Program-made: the position numbers and the translations under genes
Notes under the pieces: model-generated
What the model was told of the DNA's origin: nothing
Databases searched by the model: none
The model's input: the letters and a program-made list of their open reading frames with translations, nothing else
In this document: in pieces, positions 26,792 through 36,386 of the stretch
Position numbering within the stretch: the first letter of the stretch is position 1
Layout: each line of letters opens with the position of its first letter
NCBI RefSeq assembly: GCF_904846705.1
Contig: NZ_CAJHBS010000003.1
Span: forward strand, 1 to 64,000
DNA: 64,000 nt
Direction: 5' to 3'
DNA from: Psychrobacter sp. Pi2-52
Lineage (GTDB): Bacteria > Pseudomonadota > Gammaproteobacteria > Pseudomonadales > Moraxellaceae

Positions 26792-26895
26792 GTCTTTATA
26801 GCTATTTTGTCTCTTATATTAAATGTACTGCCTTACAATTTTATTACCATTTAACGAATATACCTCTTTATCGTTCACGTATAAACGAGTCACCC

Positions 26896-28299
26896 ATGTC
26901 AGCTAATTCAGCAACTTCTCACGCGATGCCACCTATTGATACAAGCTATAAACGTATTGTCGCGATTGCGCTGCCTGTACTGCTAGCCAATTTGGCTATG
27001 CCATTGCAGAGCGTTATTGATACGGCCATTGTAGGCAACATGAATGACACAGCGAAACTTGCTGGTATGGGTTTGGCCATACAACTGCTGTCGCTATTGC
27101 TTGTTAGCTTTAACTTTTTGCAGTATGCATCATCTGGGCTTGCTGCGCAGGCATTGGGACAATTGGCTAATAATAGCAATGCATCAGCTCTATCAGTGCC
27201 CACGCCTTTGCTGTCTATCTTACAGCGCGCATTACTATTGGCATTCGTTATCGGAGCAATATTACTACTGGCAAAGCCATGGCTGATTGATTTTGGCTTA
27301 CAAGCACTATCAGCCAATCCTGAGAGTGGACGCGCGGCGAAAGCCTACTTAGATGTACGCTTTTGGGGCGTGATCGCGGAGCTGATGAATTTTGCATTTA
27401 TTGGTTGGTTTGCAGGACAAGGTAAGACCCGTTATATGCTTTATCAGCAGGGCTTTATTGCTGTACTTAATATCGTACTGACTCTGTTTTTTGTATTTGC
27501 AATGCAGATGGGGTTGGCTGGTGTCGCACTGGGAACGACTATTGCATTTTGGTTTGGAATACTGATGGCATTATGGTTAAGTCGCCAACATTTAAAAATA
27601 TCATGGACAGCATTATTTAAAGCGGATCGACAGTATTTTACGAAAGAAAAGATGCTTAGGCTATTTTCTTTAAACAAAGATATCTTTGTACGCACTCTTA
27701 TCTTAACGCTAAGCTTTGCTTGGATTACTCGCCTATCTGCCCAAAGCGGAGATGTCATACTGGCTGCTAACGCTATTTTATTGCAAGTATTAAGTATATC
27801 CGCCTTCGCTCTTGATGGCGTCGCTGTCTCTGCTGAAACATTGAGTGGACAAGCTGCAGGAAGGCGCGCTTGGCCACGTTTTCGTATTATTGTGAAGCGT
27901 ACAGGCGTAGTTAGTTATGGTCTTGCTATCATGTTGAGCGTCATTTGGTGGCTTTCGATGCCTACGTATTTAGGATTGATGACCAATATTGATTCGGTAT
28001 TTGCCCTCGCCTATGACTACCATTTATATGCCGTATTATTGCCTCTTGTAGGCGTTGGTGCCTATTGGCTAGATGGGATATTTTTCGGTTTGACAGCTGG
28101 TAGCGTGATTCGTAATGCGGCGCTGATACTGGCTGCTATTTTCTTCCCGTTGAGCTGGTTGCTCTATCAACAATGGGATATGACAGGTATTTGGCTTAGC
28201 GTGTGGTGTCTATTATTATTGAGACTAGTCATTCTAGGTGGGTTTTTGTACCGTGCCAATCAGACTGGCAGCTATGAAAAACTACAACCTGAAGCTTAG
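26896..28299 (+). CDS. MATE-family efflux transporter (DinF-like)
   Basis: Inner-membrane multidrug or toxin exporter of 467 residues with about 12 hydrophobic segments. The start was chosen at the ATG at 26896 (MSANSATS, ACGAG upstream), because the longer frame begins inside the secF terminator. The N-terminal repeat begins with RIVAIALPVLLANLAMPLQSVIDTAIVG, the family pattern in which the first helix leads into SVIDTAIVG. The second half begins around DIFVRTLILTLSFAW. The LAANAILLQVLSISAFALDG block points to the DinF branch. Substrates are unknown. DinF in E. coli sits with lexA, but here there is no lexA and no visible SOS box. Confidence 0.9.
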   Translation: MSANSATSHAMPPIDTSYKRIVAIALPVLLANLAMPLQSVIDTAIVGNMNDTAKLAGMGLAIQLLSLLLVSFNFLQYASSGLAAQALGQLANNSNASALSVPTPLLSILQRALLLAFVIGAILLLAKPWLIDFGLQALSANPESGRAAKAYLDVRFWGVIAELMNFAFIGWFAGQGKTRYMLYQQGFIAVLNIVLTLFFVFAMQMGLAGVALGTTIAFWFGILMALWLSRQHLKISWTALFKADRQYFTKEKMLRLFSLNKDIFVRTLILTLSFAWITRLSAQSGDVILAANAILLQVLSISAFALDGVAVSAETLSGQAAGRRAWPRFRIIVKRTGVVSYGLAIMLSVIWWLSMPTYLGLMTNIDSVFALAYDYHLYAVLLPLVGVGAYWLDGIFFGLTAGSVIRNAALILAAIFFPLSWLLYQQWDMTGIWLSVWCLLLLRLVILGGFLYRANQTGSYEKLQPEA

Positions 28300-28454
28300 T
28301 TGATTTTATACTATGTTTGCTCTATCAATTTTCGATAAATCATTTTTATTAAGCTCGTTTTTCATTTTTTAATTTTGCAGCAATACCGTTTGAATTAATA
28401 ATTTTTATATCGATAGATTTATAAAAATATCATAAGAAAAATTTAGGATGTCAT

Positions 28455-29186
28455 GTGAATACTCATTCAAATGAATTAAGTCATCAACCTGAAAACCGCT
28501 ACCACTGGGCTGACGGCTTTAAAAAAAGCTTGCCAGTTGCTATGGGATATCTGCCTGCCGGTATTGCCTTTGGTGTACTCGCACAGGTGGCAGGTATCCC
28601 GATATGGGCAACGATTATGCTCAGTATCGTTCTCTATGCTGGTGCAGCTCAGTATGCTTGTCTGCCGATGCTAAGCGCTGGCTTACCGATTGGCAATATC
28701 GCCACCAATATTGCCGCGATTAATCTACGTCATGTATTCTATGGTATGCCGTTATTACAGTATTTACCGAAAAATAAGCTGGCCAAGACGTATTGTCTGT
28801 TTGCTTTGACCGACGAGACTTTTTCGATCATGACCAGCTTACCAAATGAGTCGCGACGAGCGCTCATACTTCCTATCAGCCTCTTTAACCAAAGCTGGTG
28901 GGTACTCGCGAGTACGGTTGGCGTAATGATTGGTAGTACGCTCAGTGATTTGGTGCCAAATTTAGATTTTGCTTTGGTTTGTCTGTTTGCGATTCTTGCT
29001 TATGAGCAGTTTCAAAGTATCAAACGCTACTTCCCGATTGGTATTGCCGTGCTTGGCTTAATCATTGCCTCGCTATTTACCAGCGACTGGTTGTTACTAG
29101 TAGCCATCACTATCTGTATGTTTATGATTTTGGTACGTGGGTTTTGGATAGAGCGTCAAAAGACGGGAGAACATTATGACCAGTAG
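28455..29186 (+). CDS. azlC: AzlC-family branched-chain amino acid exporter, large subunit
   Basis: Inner-membrane protein of 243 residues with seven to eight hydrophobic segments. The GTG start has AGGATG upstream. The overlapping ATG at 28453 is followed directly by TGA. The conserved AzlC opening is visible: SLPVAMGYLPAGIAFGVLAQ, then LYAGAAQYACLPML and NLRHVFYGMPL. Together with AzlD it exports branched-chain amino acids or analogues (compare YgaZH in E. coli). The stop overlaps the azlD start by 11 bases, which indicates translational coupling. Confidence 0.93.
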   Translation: MNTHSNELSHQPENRYHWADGFKKSLPVAMGYLPAGIAFGVLAQVAGIPIWATIMLSIVLYAGAAQYACLPMLSAGLPIGNIATNIAAINLRHVFYGMPLLQYLPKNKLAKTYCLFALTDETFSIMTSLPNESRRALILPISLFNQSWWVLASTVGVMIGSTLSDLVPNLDFALVCLFAILAYEQFQSIKRYFPIGIAVLGLIIASLFTSDWLLLVAITICMFMILVRGFWIERQKTGEHYDQ

Positions 29187-29535
29187 TTATCTTATTTTTG
29201 CTACGCTGGCCATGGCAGCAGTGACCTTTATCACTCGTGCGCTACCCGCGCTGATACCTAGAAAGCTACTAGACACACCTTGGCTACATCGGTTAAATGA
29301 GAGCTTGCCATTATCAGTGATGGTGCTGCTAATTTTGACTAGCCTTTCCTATCAAGACATATCGACGACTGTTACTTTAAGCGACACTGAATTACATCTA
29401 TTAATGGCACAAATCGGCGCACTTATTTTGGTATTATTTATTTATCATATCAGCCGTCAGCTTTTGGTCAGTATGGTTGTTGGTATTGCGGCAATCAACG
29501 GGCTGTTTTGGTTATTTAACAGCTTCTTAGGCTAA
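29176..29535 (+). CDS. azlD: AzlD-family branched-chain amino acid exporter, small subunit
   Basis: Small membrane protein of 119 residues with four hydrophobic segments and the AzlD motif TRALPALIPRKL near residue 20, followed by LNESLPLSVMVLLILTSL. It is the partner of AzlC. It starts inside the end of azlC (GGGAGAACATT before the ATG). A bidirectional terminator follows 55 bases later. Confidence 0.92.
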   Translation: MTSSYLIFATLAMAAVTFITRALPALIPRKLLDTPWLHRLNESLPLSVMVLLILTSLSYQDISTTVTLSDTELHLLMAQIGALILVLFIYHISRQLLVSMVVGIAAINGLFWLFNSFLG

Positions 29536-29590
29536 AACTGTTTTGACCATTTATATAATCGTCAGTACTCTTAGCTATACCTTAAACATA

Positions 29591-29624
29591 AAAAAGCTAG
29601 ATTCTATTTAGAATCTAGCTTTTT
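29591..29624. terminator. Bidirectional terminator azlD/purF
   Basis: Perfect 14-bp inverted repeat AAAAAGCTAGATTC / GAATCTAGCTTTTT with a six-base loop and T-runs on both strands. Confidence 0.95.
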
Positions 29625-29654
29625 CTTATCTAAAAATAATGGCTTTAGTTTAGC

Positions 29655-31190
29655 TTAAAGCTCTTCTACACCCATCATATCAACTGGGGTATCAGCCACT
29701 ATTTGTACGCCTTTTTTACCCGTTTTGGCAGTATCGTTACGCTGCTCTTGCAGGTGATCAAGATACGCTTCATTGATCTGACCAGTGATGTAACAGCCGT
29801 TAAATACCGCACAATCAAAACCTTCCACTCGGCTATGCTTGGTATCTTTTACTGCGTCGATTAAATCATCCAAATCTTGGAAAATCAAACGATCTGCACC
29901 GATGATATCACGTACTTCTTCAACGCTATTGCCTGAGGCAATAAGCTCGCTACGTACGGGCATATCAATACCGTATACGTTTGGAAATTTCACTGGTGGC
30001 GCAGCGCTGGCAAAAAACACCTTGTTAGCACCAGCATCTCGTGCCATTTGAATGATTTCATGACAAGTCGTACCACGAACGATAGAATCATCAACCAACA
30101 GTACGTTTTTGCCTTTGAACTCTAACGGTACAGCGCTCAGCTTTTGACGAACTGATTTTTTGCGCTGCTGCTGACCTGGCATAATAAACGTACGACCGAT
30201 GTAGCGGTTTTTCATAAACCCTTCACGGTACTTGACGTTCATTTTTAGCGCTAACTCCATCGCTGAAGTACGCGACGTGTCTGGAATTGGAATGACCACA
30301 TCGATATCGTGATCCTCACCCCATTCAGCAAGGATTTTATCTGCCAGTTTTTCACCCATGCGTAGGCGAGATTTATAAACTGAGATATTGTCCATAATCG
30401 AATCTGGACGAGCAAAGTAAACATATTCAAAGATACAAGGCGTGTATTCTTTTTGCTCGACGCACTGATGCGTATGTAGTTTATGGTTTAAATCGATAAA
30501 AATCGCTTCGCCTGGTTTTACATCACGAACGATAGTGAAGCCAGAACCTGTCAATGCAACTGATTCAGAGGCAACCATATACTCAGTGCCGCCATTCGGT
30601 GCCATACGCTTACCAAAGATAAGTGGACGGATACCATTTGGATCGCGGAATGCCAGTAAGCCATGACCAGTGATCAAAGCGACAACGCCATAAGCACCTT
30701 CACAGCGTTTATAGACAGCTTTTACTGCTTCAAAAATATCATCAGCCGTTGGATGGGTTTTGCCTAGATTCTGCATCTCATGTGCCAATACGTTTAACAG
30801 TACTTCAGAATCTGAGTCAGTATTAAGATGGCGACGATCCTCGATGTACAAAGATTTGGCCAAACTCTCAGCATTGGTCAAGTTACCATTGTGCGCAAGG
30901 GTAATACCATACGGTGAGTTGACATAAAATGGTTGTGCTTCGGCGCTGCTAGAAGTACCAGCTGTCGGGTAACGAACGTGACCGATACCGAACTTACCAA
31001 CCAGTTTCATCATATGACGATTCATAAATACGTCACGTACCATGCCATTTTCTTTACGTAGATAAAGTCGCCCATCTTGCAAAGTGACAATACCTGCTGC
31101 ATCTTGCCCGCGATGCTGTAGCATCGTCAAACCGTCATAAAGAATCTGATTGACTGGTTCGTGAGCTGCAACTCCAATGACTCCACACAT
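29655..31190 (-). CDS. purF: Amidophosphoribosyltransferase
   Basis: First committed enzyme of purine synthesis: it transfers the glutamine amide to PRPP to give phosphoribosylamine. The 511-residue protein begins MCGVIGV, where Cys2 becomes the N-terminal nucleophile of the glutaminase domain. The phosphoribosyltransferase half has the PRPP loop [17 protein letters not shown] near residue 365 and the [12 protein letters not shown] block. It is close in length to E. coli PurF (505). cvpA lies 236 bases upstream in the same direction, the common cvpA-purF order. No pur operator was identified. Confidence 0.98.
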   Translation of the reverse strand: MCGVIGVAAHEPVNQILYDGLTMLQHRGQDAAGIVTLQDGRLYLRKENGMVRDVFMNRHMMKLVGKFGIGHVRYPTAGTSSSAEAQPFYVNSPYGITLAHNGNLTNAESLAKSLYIEDRRHLNTDSDSEVLLNVLAHEMQNLGKTHPTADDIFEAVKAVYKRCEGAYGVVALITGHGLLAFRDPNGIRPLIFGKRMAPNGGTEYMVASESVALTGSGFTIVRDVKPGEAIFIDLNHKLHTHQCVEQKEYTPCIFEYVYFARPDSIMDNISVYKSRLRMGEKLADKILAEWGEDHDIDVVIPIPDTSRTSAMELALKMNVKYREGFMKNRYIGRTFIMPGQQQRKKSVRQKLSAVPLEFKGKNVLLVDDSIVRGTTCHEIIQMARDAGANKVFFASAAPPVKFPNVYGIDMPVRSELIASGNSVEEVRDIIGADRLIFQDLDDLIDAVKDTKHSRVEGFDCAVFNGCYITGQINEAYLDHLQEQRNDTAKTGKKGVQIVADTPVDMMGVEEL

Positions 31191-31426
31191 AATAGCTATA
31201 TCCTATTTTGACTCATACATTAGTACGACAATAACGGCAAACTTAACGACAGTATGTTGCTAAAACCATTCACTATCGCACGCCGCTAACCTGATGATAT
31301 TGTAAGAAACTTAACGAGATTTTTCGATAATCTATGTTTGATTATCAGTGACACGTGCAAAAATTTAGAAGTATAAAAAGAAGTAAAATAATAGACACTT
31401 AGATAAAATAATAGGCAATTAAACAA

Positions 31427-31924
31427 TTACGACTGATTGACCTGATCCCAAGCCATTCCTAGTACGTCCGATACCAACGCCTTGCCCATCGGTGCATATG
31501 GCATCAGCTCAGGCGCTAGTACTGAGGTTTGCCACTGCGGCATCTGTACTAGCAATGGCGCACTGACGCTCAATACAACCAAGACCATTAGTACGTTTTT
31601 GGCAGCACCCAGTACGCCGCCTGCCATTTTGTCCAAGACGCCCAAACGTAAGGTTTTGAGCACGCCTGAGAATACAAACGCCATCAGATGCATGATTGCC
31701 AATATGGCAATCACTACCAATAAAAAAGCCATGGCCATCTGTAACACAGGGTTTTGTACGATACCCGTCAACTGGGGCGACACCACTCCTGCCAGTCTAG
31801 TAGCAGCGATAAGGGCGATAAACCAACCTACCAAGCCTATTGCTGTTTTAATCAGTCCTACTTGAAAGCCGCGCCATAAGCCAATCAAGACAACAATAGC
31901 AATCACAATATCTAAACCACTCAT
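31427..31924 (-). CDS. cvpA: CvpA family membrane protein
   Basis: Inner-membrane protein of 165 residues (E. coli CvpA 162) with four hydrophobic segments. The family start is MSGLDIVIAIVVLIGLWRGFQVG and the GGVLGAAKNVL motif sits near residue 102. CvpA was first linked to colicin V production and later to envelope integrity; the biochemical role is unclear. The pyrD start side lies beyond its 5' end, and pyrD ends 30 bases before the cvpA start, so pyrD-cvpA-purF may be one transcript. Confidence 0.93.
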   Translation of the reverse strand: MSGLDIVIAIVVLIGLWRGFQVGLIKTAIGLVGWFIALIAATRLAGVVSPQLTGIVQNPVLQMAMAFLLVVIAILAIMHLMAFVFSGVLKTLRLGVLDKMAGGVLGAAKNVLMVLVVLSVSAPLLVQMPQWQTSVLAPELMPYAPMGKALVSDVLGMAWDQVNQS

Positions 31925-31954
31925 GCTTTACGCCTTATTACCTTATTTATTGGA

Positions 31955-32989
31955 TTAGCTTTCCATGGCATCGTAATAGCCACCGATTGCCTGAATGCAA
32001 GACTGCACCAGCCCAGGACCACGATAGATAAGCCCCGTATAGAGCTGTACCATGTCTGCGCCTGCTTCGATTTTTTTGACAGCTTTGGCACCGCTATCAA
32101 TACCGCCTACGCCTATCAAAGCGACTTTACCATCTAACTGATCAGAGAATTGTTGCAAAATCTGGGTACTAATATGACTCACAGGACGACCAGATAAGCC
32201 GCCCATTTGGTCGCCATCACGCAAGTCTTCGACACCTACACGGCTTAGCGTTGTATTGGTCGCAATCAAACCATCAATCTCAAAGTCTATTAATTGCTGC
32301 GAGATATAATCAACTTGTAATGGCTCTAAATCTGGAGCAACCTTAAGCACTAATGGGACATAAAAACCATATTCAGTAGCTAACTGACTGTGACGGTTTT
32401 TAATCGTATCCATCAGCTGAGTCAGCGCTTCACCACTTTGCAAATCACGTAAGTTTTTGGTGTTTGGCGATGAGATGTTGACCGTAATGTATGAGGCATG
32501 CGGATACACACGCTCTAAGCAATACACATAATCATCGGCGGCTTGCTCTACCGGCGTATCGGCATTTTTGCCAATATTGATACCGATATTGCCTTTGTAT
32601 TTACAGCGTTTGACATTGTCGATTAGATAATCAACGCCTTCATTGTTAAAGCCCATACGATTAATAATCGCGTCTGCTTGCTTGATTCTAAACAGCCTTG
32701 GCTTATCGTTGCCTACTTGCGGTCTTGGCGTGACGGTTCCTACTTCTATAAAACCAAACCCTAGCTCAGCCAGCGCGTCAATATAATCGCCGTTTTTATC
32801 CAAGCCTGCTGCCAGACCAACTGGGTTAGAGAATTGCAACCCCATACAGTCTGTTGGTTGCATTGACTGACCATACGCCAAGCCTAAAACACGCGCTTTA
32901 TGCGCTTTATCCAATAAAGATAGCGTCATCTCATGGGCGTGTTCGGGATCCATATTAAACAAAAAAGGACGAAGTAAGGCATAAGACAT
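31955..32989 (-). CDS. pyrD: Dihydroorotate dehydrogenase, class 2 (quinone-linked)
   Basis: Enzyme of pyrimidine synthesis (344 residues; E. coli 336) that oxidises dihydroorotate to orotate at the inner membrane and passes electrons to quinone. Class 2 marks are the N-terminal helical membrane-contact segment ([20 protein letters not shown]), the FMN site [16 protein letters not shown], the catalytic serine in [14 protein letters not shown], and the [19 protein letters not shown] phosphate loop. Upstream of it on the same strand is a small membrane protein gene. Confidence 0.97.
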   Translation of the reverse strand: MSYALLRPFLFNMDPEHAHEMTLSLLDKAHKARVLGLAYGQSMQPTDCMGLQFSNPVGLAAGLDKNGDYIDALAELGFGFIEVGTVTPRPQVGNDKPRLFRIKQADAIINRMGFNNEGVDYLIDNVKRCKYKGNIGINIGKNADTPVEQAADDYVYCLERVYPHASYITVNISSPNTKNLRDLQSGEALTQLMDTIKNRHSQLATEYGFYVPLVLKVAPDLEPLQVDYISQQLIDFEIDGLIATNTTLSRVGVEDLRDGDQMGGLSGRPVSHISTQILQQFSDQLDGKVALIGVGGIDSGAKAVKKIEAGADMVQLYTGLIYRGPGLVQSCIQAIGGYYDAMES

Positions 32990-33203
32990 AGTGATGGCAG
33001 ACCCTGCTTGGAAGAAATAGTGAATAAAAAATGCGAATGAAATCGGGCGCAGCGATTATATCAGCTTAACAGAAATAAGAGCAAAGTTTCAGTCGCTAAA
33101 TTTCTACATTTAAGCGGCAACCAATACTGATGAATCTCTGCTACGTAACGATAACCTGCCGTTTTCTAAGCTAAAAACATAGTATAAAGGTACTCTTAAA
33201 CGT

Positions 33204-33605
33204 CTAAGGTACTGGGCGTCCATCAGTCAACGCAATCCAACCACGTATAATGCGATATAAATGCCAGATGAAGGTAAAGGTCATAATCAGTAAACCAAGC
33301 CCAGCCAGTAATATTGAGCCAATAGCGATATTGCCACTATCCGCCAATACGCTAACGCCAAAGCCGCCTAGCGCAAAGGTAATCAAAATGATGCCAATGA
33401 CGAACCAAACGATACTGTACCAAAAGGTCTTGATTTGCCAATCGAAATGCGTGGCTAACCATGAACCATTAGCATCATGGCGTTTGGCATAGTTCATGAC
33501 AATCGGCACAATCCACAACAGACCCGCGGTAAAGTAGCTGATCACATATAAGAAATAAGTGATGTGGTTATAAGTAATTAAAGAACGGCGCTTATCGTTG
33601 CTCAT
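33204..33605 (-). CDS. Small integral membrane protein, unknown
   Basis: The start was set at the ATG at 33605 (MSNDKRR), with GGGACA upstream; an in-frame ATG lies four codons earlier. The product has 133 residues and three to four hydrophobic segments, with a conserved-looking DWQIKTFWYSIVW stretch after the first pair and a C-terminal HLYRIIRGWIALTDGRPVP. The layout resembles DUF4870-like small membrane proteins, but I am not sure. No function can be given. Confidence 0.8.
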   Translation of the reverse strand: MSNDKRRSLITYNHITYFLYVISYFTAGLLWIVPIVMNYAKRHDANGSWLATHFDWQIKTFWYSIVWFVIGIILITFALGGFGVSVLADSGNIAIGSILLAGLGLLIMTFTFIWHLYRIIRGWIALTDGRPVP

Positions 33606-33807
33606 ACTGTCCCGCATTATGTGAGGTTTTCCTTACTGGTAATATTTTTGTTCAATAGTCATATGGTTAACTATTTAATGGAGCCGGATAAATGGCTTTT
33701 CAATGATACCAATGATAAAGCATCGTTTTGCTGTCGAGGATTGAGTGTCGAGTACTAGACACACAGTAATATAAGTATCTAAAATATTTATCACAAAATG
33801 ATGCGTT

Positions 33808-34377
33808 TTAAGAAGTGACCGTTGCTTGTACCTGTATAGATTTATTGGTCAGATCTTGCTGCATAGATAGCTGTGTAAATTGCCAACCTTGCTGTTCAAG
33901 CTTACCCAGTGCAGTGCTGACAACCGCTTGACTAGGATGCGTAAAGCTCAGTTGCACTGCATCACCAGTCGCAACCACCTGAGCACCTGCTATACCTGAG
34001 TTATTGAGCAGCGCATTGATACGACTAGCGGGTGGCATATCAGCCTCTCCAGTAGCGTTGTTCCCAGTATTCAATGCACTACTATCAATGTTACCTGCTT
34101 GAGCACGCAACCAAAAATAATCTGCCACTTGCTCCTGATAGTCACTCTTACTATCGCTCGCTGCTTGATGAACGCTATAGCCACCATAGCCGCCTATAAA
34201 CAACAGTAGAAATACGGATAATACAGCTAATGCTAGCTGATCACGGGGAGGTAATGCTTGCCAGCGCGTCGTTAGTACATTTTGATAATTATTCATACGC
34301 TCTGAGAATACTTGAGCCTTAGTACTGGTTGCAGAGACAGCTGCATGACGTTTGGTACGGCGTTGTAATCGTTTCAT
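33808..34377 (-). CDS. gspM: Type II secretion system protein M
   Basis: Bitopic inner-membrane protein of 189 residues. A basic cytoplasmic N-terminus (~45 residues) is followed by one membrane helix (about 48-67) and a periplasmic part. The C-terminal ~80 residues (RINALLNNSGIAG to VQATVTS) have the ferredoxin-like GspM pattern, with an LEQQGWQFTQLSM helix-strand. GspM works with GspL, GspE and GspF in the inner-membrane platform that drives the pseudopilus. gspL lies 32 bases upstream. The other gsp genes are not in the window. Confidence 0.88.
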   Translation of the reverse strand: MKRLQRRTKRHAAVSATSTKAQVFSERMNNYQNVLTTRWQALPPRDQLALAVLSVFLLLFIGGYGGYSVHQAASDSKSDYQEQVADYFWLRAQAGNIDSSALNTGNNATGEADMPPASRINALLNNSGIAGAQVVATGDAVQLSFTHPSQAVVSTALGKLEQQGWQFTQLSMQQDLTNKSIQVQATVTS

Positions 34378-34409
34378 GTTTTGACCTTTATTACCAATAC
34401 CTTGATGAG

Positions 34410-35681
34410 TTACGACGCTGCCGCATTGTTTGCCATGTCGCTGCTTTCTGCAATATTGTTTTCTACCACATGGACGGTGACTTGACCACTAAACTGACCT
34501 TGCTCATTACTATTCACTTGCGCAAGTTTGGCATTTAAGCCTTGTGCTACCAGCGTGCTCGTAAATTTATCAAGACTACCGCGATCTGGAGCAATCAAGG
34601 TAAAGCTGAGCGCCGATGGTTGCATTACCAGTGACTGTGCATGCAATGAGGACTGCTTAATTAATGGTGATATGCGTGACAGTGCGGCCATGTGCGATGC
34701 AGGCGCTTGGCTATCGCTACGCAGTTTTGGTTGCAGCTGTACCTGCAGTTTGGTGCGCGTACTCAGTGGCTCATTGGCGAACCAAGACTGATATTGTGCT
34801 GCAATTGCAGTCTTGGTTGCGGCGGTCGCTTGATTATACTTGTACCACTGCACACCATCGGTTGCCATTTGCAGCACTAACGCTGATAGCGCAACCATCA
34901 TCGCCACTCGCAAATATGGTGATAGTTGTGAGTCAGTAGATTTCATAAAGAAATTAAGCGCGTGACGTTCAGGACTGTCAATTGGCTTAGGTACTGTAGG
35001 CAGGGTCGTCAGCAATAGCTGATGATCAGCGATCAACGCTTTAGTTTGCGCCGCTAACTCTAGCGTCGATGAGGAATCTAGCGAGTCAAGCGATACTTCA
35101 ATAGCTGCCTCAATAGAAGGCAACACCATTACCTCACTTAAATGCGGGAAACGCTCAAACATTAGTGGTAAATAGCTGACGGCCATACCTTGACGCAATG
35201 ATTGGCGCAGCAGCATAGTCTGCGAATCTTGATAAAGAGTCACTTGCTGACCTGCGCCCTCTTCTGGCGGTGGCAACAATAAAAAATCTGGCAGTAACGC
35301 TACTATATTCATACCGGCTAGCTGCGCACTTTGCTGCCATGCCTCAATATCGTTTTGTGCCAGTGCATACAATTGCGTCGTATCAGCATGGCTCAATTGG
35401 CGGATGTTTAATTGCTCAATAGGTGTTAATGAAGTTTCTTCAAATAAGTACTGCTTACCACTATTACCAAGCTGTTTAAGCTGAGCAACATTAAGCGCCG
35501 TATCCACTTGCAACGCATGACTTGAGGGAAAATATAGACAAAGCGCCTTTTGGCTACTGGACTTATAGTTACCATAGATTGTCTGTAGCTGTTGCCAACC
35601 ATTAACCATTTGCCATTGCTGTACATCTTCGTGCCAGACAGCTAGCGGGCTATGCTGCGCTCGTAACCAAACATGTAACAC
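34410..35681 (-). CDS. gspL: Type II secretion system protein L
   Basis: Start set at a GTG at 35681, which has AGGA eight bases upstream; the longer frame needs a TTG. The 423-residue product has a cytoplasmic actin-like domain (1 to ~240), one membrane helix (about 258-275) and a periplasmic ferredoxin-like domain. It ties the GspE ATPase to the membrane platform of type II secretion. Compared with well-known GspL proteins it is diverged, and it was identified mainly by its layout and its pairing with gspM. The pair is separated from the rest of the secretion genes, as is usual in Moraxellaceae. Confidence 0.85.
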   Translation of the reverse strand: MLHVWLRAQHSPLAVWHEDVQQWQMVNGWQQLQTIYGNYKSSSQKALCLYFPSSHALQVDTALNVAQLKQLGNSGKQYLFEETSLTPIEQLNIRQLSHADTTQLYALAQNDIEAWQQSAQLAGMNIVALLPDFLLLPPPEEGAGQQVTLYQDSQTMLLRQSLRQGMAVSYLPLMFERFPHLSEVMVLPSIEAAIEVSLDSLDSSSTLELAAQTKALIADHQLLLTTLPTVPKPIDSPERHALNFFMKSTDSQLSPYLRVAMMVALSALVLQMATDGVQWYKYNQATAATKTAIAAQYQSWFANEPLSTRTKLQVQLQPKLRSDSQAPASHMAALSRISPLIKQSSLHAQSLVMQPSALSFTLIAPDRGSLDKFTSTLVAQGLNAKLAQVNSNEQGQFSGQVTVHVVENNIAESSDMANNAAAS

Positions 35682-35870
35682 TGAACGTGTCCTCAATTAT
35701 TGCTGCGGTTATCAAAATATTGTTAATGACTGATGCGGTTTTTGAAAGAGCTGGACGATTTTATACGATTAATAACTGGCATGCTTCTCGCAAATACCAC
35801 TTCAGATCCGTTATATTCAATCAACTATGCTCTAGCAAGTTACATATAAACAAAATATTAGAAATCTAGT

Positions 35871-36329
35871 CTAGTAAGGCTGGTCAGGAACAAAACGATC
35901 AACTTCCGTTGCCATGCCAGTCATCACAAATTCCATATCAAACACTCTGGCTTCCGCTAGAGAAAATGACTCAGGATAATCCCCTGTAAGCAATCCCGCG
36001 ATATAGGCGACGATAGACATATGACAAACAACGACCAAACACTCAGCTTCAATATTGGCAATATCTATCAAAGCTTGGCGAGCGTCATCCGAGGGCGTGA
36101 TATTGTCTTGCACAGATGAGGCGGCTTGCGGTGCTCGTGACTGGAACGCAGACAAAGTCTGCTCCGCTCTAATATAAGGGCTAACTACAAAACGATCTGG
36201 GCTATAGTGAGTGGTCACATACTCTGCCGTTTGCGCTGCCTGCTGCTGACCAAAGTCAGTCAGCTGACGTGCACTATCTGGACGTGTTTCGTCTTCTGCT
36301 TGACCATGACGTACTAATACAATTTTCAT
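35871..36329 (-). CDS. sixA: SixA-type phosphohistidine phosphatase
   Basis: Histidine-phosphatase family enzyme of 152 residues (E. coli SixA 161). The N-terminal VLVRHGQAEDE has the RHG motif with the phospho-accepting His, and a second catalytic His is in VVCHMSIVAYIAG near residue 101. SixA removes phosphate from His residues in phosphotransfer proteins. It lies 57 bases downstream of gpsA in the same direction and is probably cotranscribed with it. Confidence 0.9.
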   Translation of the reverse strand: MKIVLVRHGQAEDETRPDSARQLTDFGQQQAAQTAEYVTTHYSPDRFVVSPYIRAEQTLSAFQSRAPQAASSVQDNITPSDDARQALIDIANIEAECLVVVCHMSIVAYIAGLLTGDYPESFSLAEARVFDMEFVMTGMATEVDRFVPDQPY

Positions 36330-36386
36330 AACCTTCCTTGGAGCGCTAAGTTCGACTCTCTTGATACTGATTTTTAATGATGTGTC

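Noticed and set aside
26767-26895. N-terminal extension of the MATE protein
   Set aside because: It begins inside the secF terminator hairpin; the ATG at 26896 is the better start.
26896-28299. SOS control of the DinF-like exporter
   Set aside because: No LexA-type box is visible upstream and lexA is not adjacent.
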